Shown here piece after piece: positions 6,801-7,725 of a DNA stretch of 7,725 bases. Below the pieces are notes generated by a model that was given only the letters and a program-made list of their open reading frames with translations, did not search any database and had not been told where the DNA came from. Made by a program: the position numbers and the translations under genes. The first letter of the stretch is position 1. Each line of letters begins with the position of its first letter. This DNA is from DSNY01 sp016861185 (GTDB lineage: Bacteria > Pseudomonadota > Gammaproteobacteria > Burkholderiales > Burkholderiaceae_F), in contig SZOR01000149.1 in NCBI GenBank assembly GCA_030263275.1, positions 1 to 7,725 of the forward strand. The letters run 5' to 3'.

Positions 6801-6989
6801 GCGCGCTCGCTCGGCATCAGCGTCACCGCCGAAGGGATCGAGACGCAGGCGCAGCAGACGTGGATGCAGCATCTCGGCTGCGATACCGCGCAGGGGTATC
6901 TGTTCGCGCGGCCGATGCCCGCCGAGGAGTTCCTTAAGATCTTCATCGATCGCCGCGGCGTGGGTCGCGAACGGTCGCTGATGCACTGA
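3813..6989 (+). CDS. Membrane-anchored PAS(x4)-GGDEF-EAL cyclic-di-GMP turnover protein
   Basis: This 1058-aa protein should make and/or degrade the second messenger cyclic di-GMP at the inner membrane. Two membrane helices (39-61 and 86-106) enclose a loop of about 24 residues, too small for a periplasmic sensor domain. Four PAS domains follow (about 116-235, 250-368, 377-493, 503-620); the last three share a D/E-W-Y/F-W signature. The GGDEF domain (about 621-790) has DPLTQLPNR (625-633), LDLDNF (659-664), GHRVGD (672-677) and active site GGDEM (701-705). F is replaced by M, but the catalytic GGDE is intact. The inhibitory I-site RxxD is absent (AEPN). The EAL domain (about 795-1050) keeps E829-A-L, N888, E920/E923, D950-D951, K971, E1007 and Q1027, so phosphodiesterase activity is expected. 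ATG 3813 is chosen because GAGGA lies 7 bases upstream; TTG 3807 is too close to that site. Confidence 0.95.
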   Translation: MDTPPATNPGPDAAAAASVRSVPSAFRLVAARLSRGQKVGMAALAVVLVVSLVLELAHYFAPEALAAAFGLPVEGVERFARSAHEAILALLFVGLVIWLATALTALKRTRSHTERVDEALSSMSIGLAVWDNEDRLVDCNEAFRAIYPEIREHLVPGVHYGRLLEIYYPLAPAEVIDGRSLEQFVADAMRRRRGGRVTELVRHQNDRWLMMTDARSAGGGIVSFRLDITEQRLLDLELRKRRKVMDDLAELSYDWYWRQDTDGRFVEFSVAMEQYLRYPREALLGRMRTELPGFQADPGELAAYLQCIEAHQPFPWFRFRAMRGDGTPIWVAVTGKPIFDESGAFAGYYGAGRDVTDSEATIIALRHSEERFRALTKLATEWYWETDDELRFSLVKGPPELVESLQDTLLGKSVGELARHPNFELDWPTLSRHFERREPFRRVPFRLKRDVRGRPGYFEVSAEPMFDGEVFAGFRGLVWDVTEREALIAQLTDSEARFRALTELSSDWFWEMDAALCFTSVRRGAHGSFDLRDEDVIGRQRWELPGELIQPASWDEHRATLEARKPFRDLMVRHMKADGSVVYHISSGDPIFDDKGEFRGYRGVGKNITEQVRAQERIERLATVDPLTQLPNRQTFDERAGRVLANAYAEGRKCALLFLDLDNFRLLNNGYGHRVGDQMLSIVASRMRSIVAEPNLLGRRGGDEMVILLTDVPRPEIATETAQALIKAIAEPARVLGMEVSVTPSVGIAFFPQDGADIDSLLNAADAAMYQAKESGRRTYSFFTPAVARRVDLRLRLEQRLRKAVEARDFKLFYQPLVSLADGKMIGAEALIRWKDVELGDISPAEFIPIAEESGLIIGLGDWVLREACRARQVWRQLGLDVPPLAINMSGVQLRQLGCVEGLLETLAEFEVAPSEVEVEVTETGLLDTSAVSRENLIRLRNAGVKLALDDFGVGFSSLSHLRDLPIHRLKIDRSFTVECMRDARTLTIVKAVIEMARSLGISVTAEGIETQAQQTWMQHLGCDTAQGYLFARPMPAEEFLKIFIDRRGVGRERSLMH
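4922..5318 (+). repeat. Direct repeat marking PAS duplication inside the GGDEF-EAL gene
   Basis: The 19-mer GCGCTTCCGCGCGCTGACC occurs at 4922-4940 and 5300-5318, 378 bases (126 codons) apart, in the same frame. It encodes RFRALT at the linker before PAS3 and PAS4. Flanking protein sequence is also similar (HSEERFRALTKL and DSEARFRALTEL), which supports descent by tandem PAS duplication. Confidence 0.7.
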
Positions 6990-7102
6990 TCCGCCGACGC
7001 GTCGTTGCCTTGGCCGGCCGCGGCCACGCCGTGGTGGCACGCATGCTGCTTCGGCTTGCGCCGGATGGGCGCCTGCGCAAGGGGACGCCCGCGCCGCCGC
7101 CG
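6990..7102 (+). other. 113-bp gap between the GGDEF-EAL gene and the NHL lipoprotein gene
   Basis: TGGCCG (7011-7016) and CGGCCA (7021-7026) form a 6-bp stem with a 4-base loop. CCAC (7024-7027) can pair with GTGG (7031-7034) as an alternative. There is no T-run and no clear promoter, so co-transcription of the two flanking genes can be neither confirmed nor excluded. Confidence 0.35.
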
Positions 7103-7725
7103 ATGCATCGATCCCGTCTGCCGTTCGTTGCCGTGCCGATCGCGCTGTGCGTCGTCATCGGCTGCAGTCATCAGGCCGAGGTTCGGCGCGATGGCGGCGC
7201 ACGCTACTGGCCCGCGCTGCCGGAGCAGCCGCGCTTCGTCCACGAGGCCACGCTGCGCGACGGCGAAAGCTTGCGGCCCGAAGGCGAAGCGGACAAGCTC
7301 AGGCGCATCGCCACCGGCGTCGCGGCGGCGGTCGACGCGCCGCGCAAGCCGCTCGCGGTCGCGGCCGCGCACGGGCGCGTCTACGTCACCGATACCGAAG
7401 CGCGGCGCGTGTTCGTGTTCGATCTGGCGCGGCGGCGCAGCTTCGCTTTCGGCGTGCGCCTGCAGGGCGAACTGGTGAAGCCGGCCGGCATCGCGGTCGA
7501 CGCCCGCGGCGACGTGTACGTGGTCGATGCGGGTGCGCGGCGTCTGCTCGTCTACGACGCGCTCGGGCTGCACAAGAAGACGATCGAAGGCGGACGCGAC
7601 TGGGTGCGGCCGACCGGCGTGGCGGTCGATGCGAGCGGCGAGGCGATCTACGTCGTCGACACCGGCGGCATCGACAGCGACGCGCATCGTGTCCACGCCT
7701 ACGACGCCGACGGCCGCCGCCGCTT
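7103..7725 (+). CDS. Lipoprotein with NHL-type beta-propeller repeats (partial, 3' end beyond window)
   Basis: The 207 visible residues begin with a lipoprotein signal: basic HRSR, a hydrophobic core LPFVAVPIALCVV and lipobox VIGC, with lipidated Cys21. The mature protein should be anchored in the periplasm or outer membrane. From about residue 80 come three NHL-like blades: PLAVAAAHGRVYVTDTEARR (83-102), KPAGIAVDARGDVYVVDAGA (126-145) and RPTGVAVDASGEAIYVVDTG (169-188). NHL proteins form six-bladed propellers that bind ligands or partner proteins; several more blades are expected beyond the edge. ATG 7103 is chosen because it places the signal peptide correctly. An in-frame ATG at 7043 would add twenty residues that spoil it. 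AAGGGGA (7079-7085) is a rather distant ribosome site for 7103. The frame stays open to the window end. Substrate or partner is unknown. Confidence 0.8.
   Translation, partial: MHRSRLPFVAVPIALCVVIGCSHQAEVRRDGGARYWPALPEQPRFVHEATLRDGESLRPEGEADKLRRIATGVAAAVDAPRKPLAVAAAHGRVYVTDTEARRVFVFDLARRRSFAFGVRLQGELVKPAGIAVDARGDVYVVDAGARRLLVYDALGLHKKTIEGGRDWVRPTGVAVDASGEAIYVVDTGGIDSDAHRVHAYDADGRRR

Noticed and set aside
5328..7040. 570-aa open frame antisense to the GGDEF-EAL gene, with similar ones at 3765-5111 and 6251-7696
   Set aside because: All mirror a well-supported coding strand carrying intact GGDEF, EAL or NHL motifs; their own sequences are low-complexity and lack recognisable motifs.
7043..7102. 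Upstream in-frame ATG at 7043 for the NHL lipoprotein
   Set aside because: It would put twenty unsuitable residues before the lipoprotein signal and has no ribosome site.
1..7725. CRISPR arrays, tRNA/rRNA genes, insertion sequences, toxin-antitoxin or known defence genes
   Set aside because: I looked for evenly spaced repeats, cloverleaf-like segments, transposase motifs and known defence motifs and found none.

Overview
The window reads as chromosomal DNA of a high-G+C Gram-negative bacterium, most likely a betaproteobacterium. The ParE subunit resembles, as far as I recall the family, Burkholderiales-type ParE along its whole length. Every credible gene has the strong G/C third-position bias of such genomes, and that bias also produces very long meaningless antisense frames. 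I cannot place it to genus from sequence alone.

Layout. (1) Positions 1-50 are the 3' tail of a plus-strand gene that enters from the left. (2) Positions 151-1338 hold a compact minus-strand unit of three small unknown genes (220, 85 and 69 aa). They are joined by two 4-base ATGA stop/start overlaps and end in a textbook intrinsic terminator at 151-176. A run of seven G just before the first overlap would let the first two genes be read as one fused protein. (3) A 344-bp divergent intergenic region (1339-1682) contains a leader hairpin and a possible promoter/operator for the minus unit. Close to parE it also holds two perfect DnaA-box-like nonamers facing each other. (4) parE (1683-3671) is complete and looks fully functional, but parC does not follow it. 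(5) A 141-bp leader (3672-3812) rich in perfect inverted repeats precedes (6) a 1058-aa membrane-anchored protein with four PAS domains, a GGDEF and an EAL domain (3813-6989). This is a cyclic-di-GMP turnover enzyme. (7) From 7103 to the right edge runs the start of a lipoprotein with NHL-type beta-propeller repeats.

Working together. The minus unit is one transcription and translation unit of unknown job. ParE is housekeeping (topoisomerase IV, chromosome decatenation). The DnaA-box pair upstream of it suggests, without proving, a link to the replication-initiation cycle. The PAS-GGDEF-EAL protein and the NHL lipoprotein are codirectional, but a 113-bp gap separates them, so a functional link is only a guess. 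I see no rRNA, tRNA, CRISPR array, insertion sequence or recognised defence gene. The least explained parts are the three-gene minus unit and the two structured leaders.
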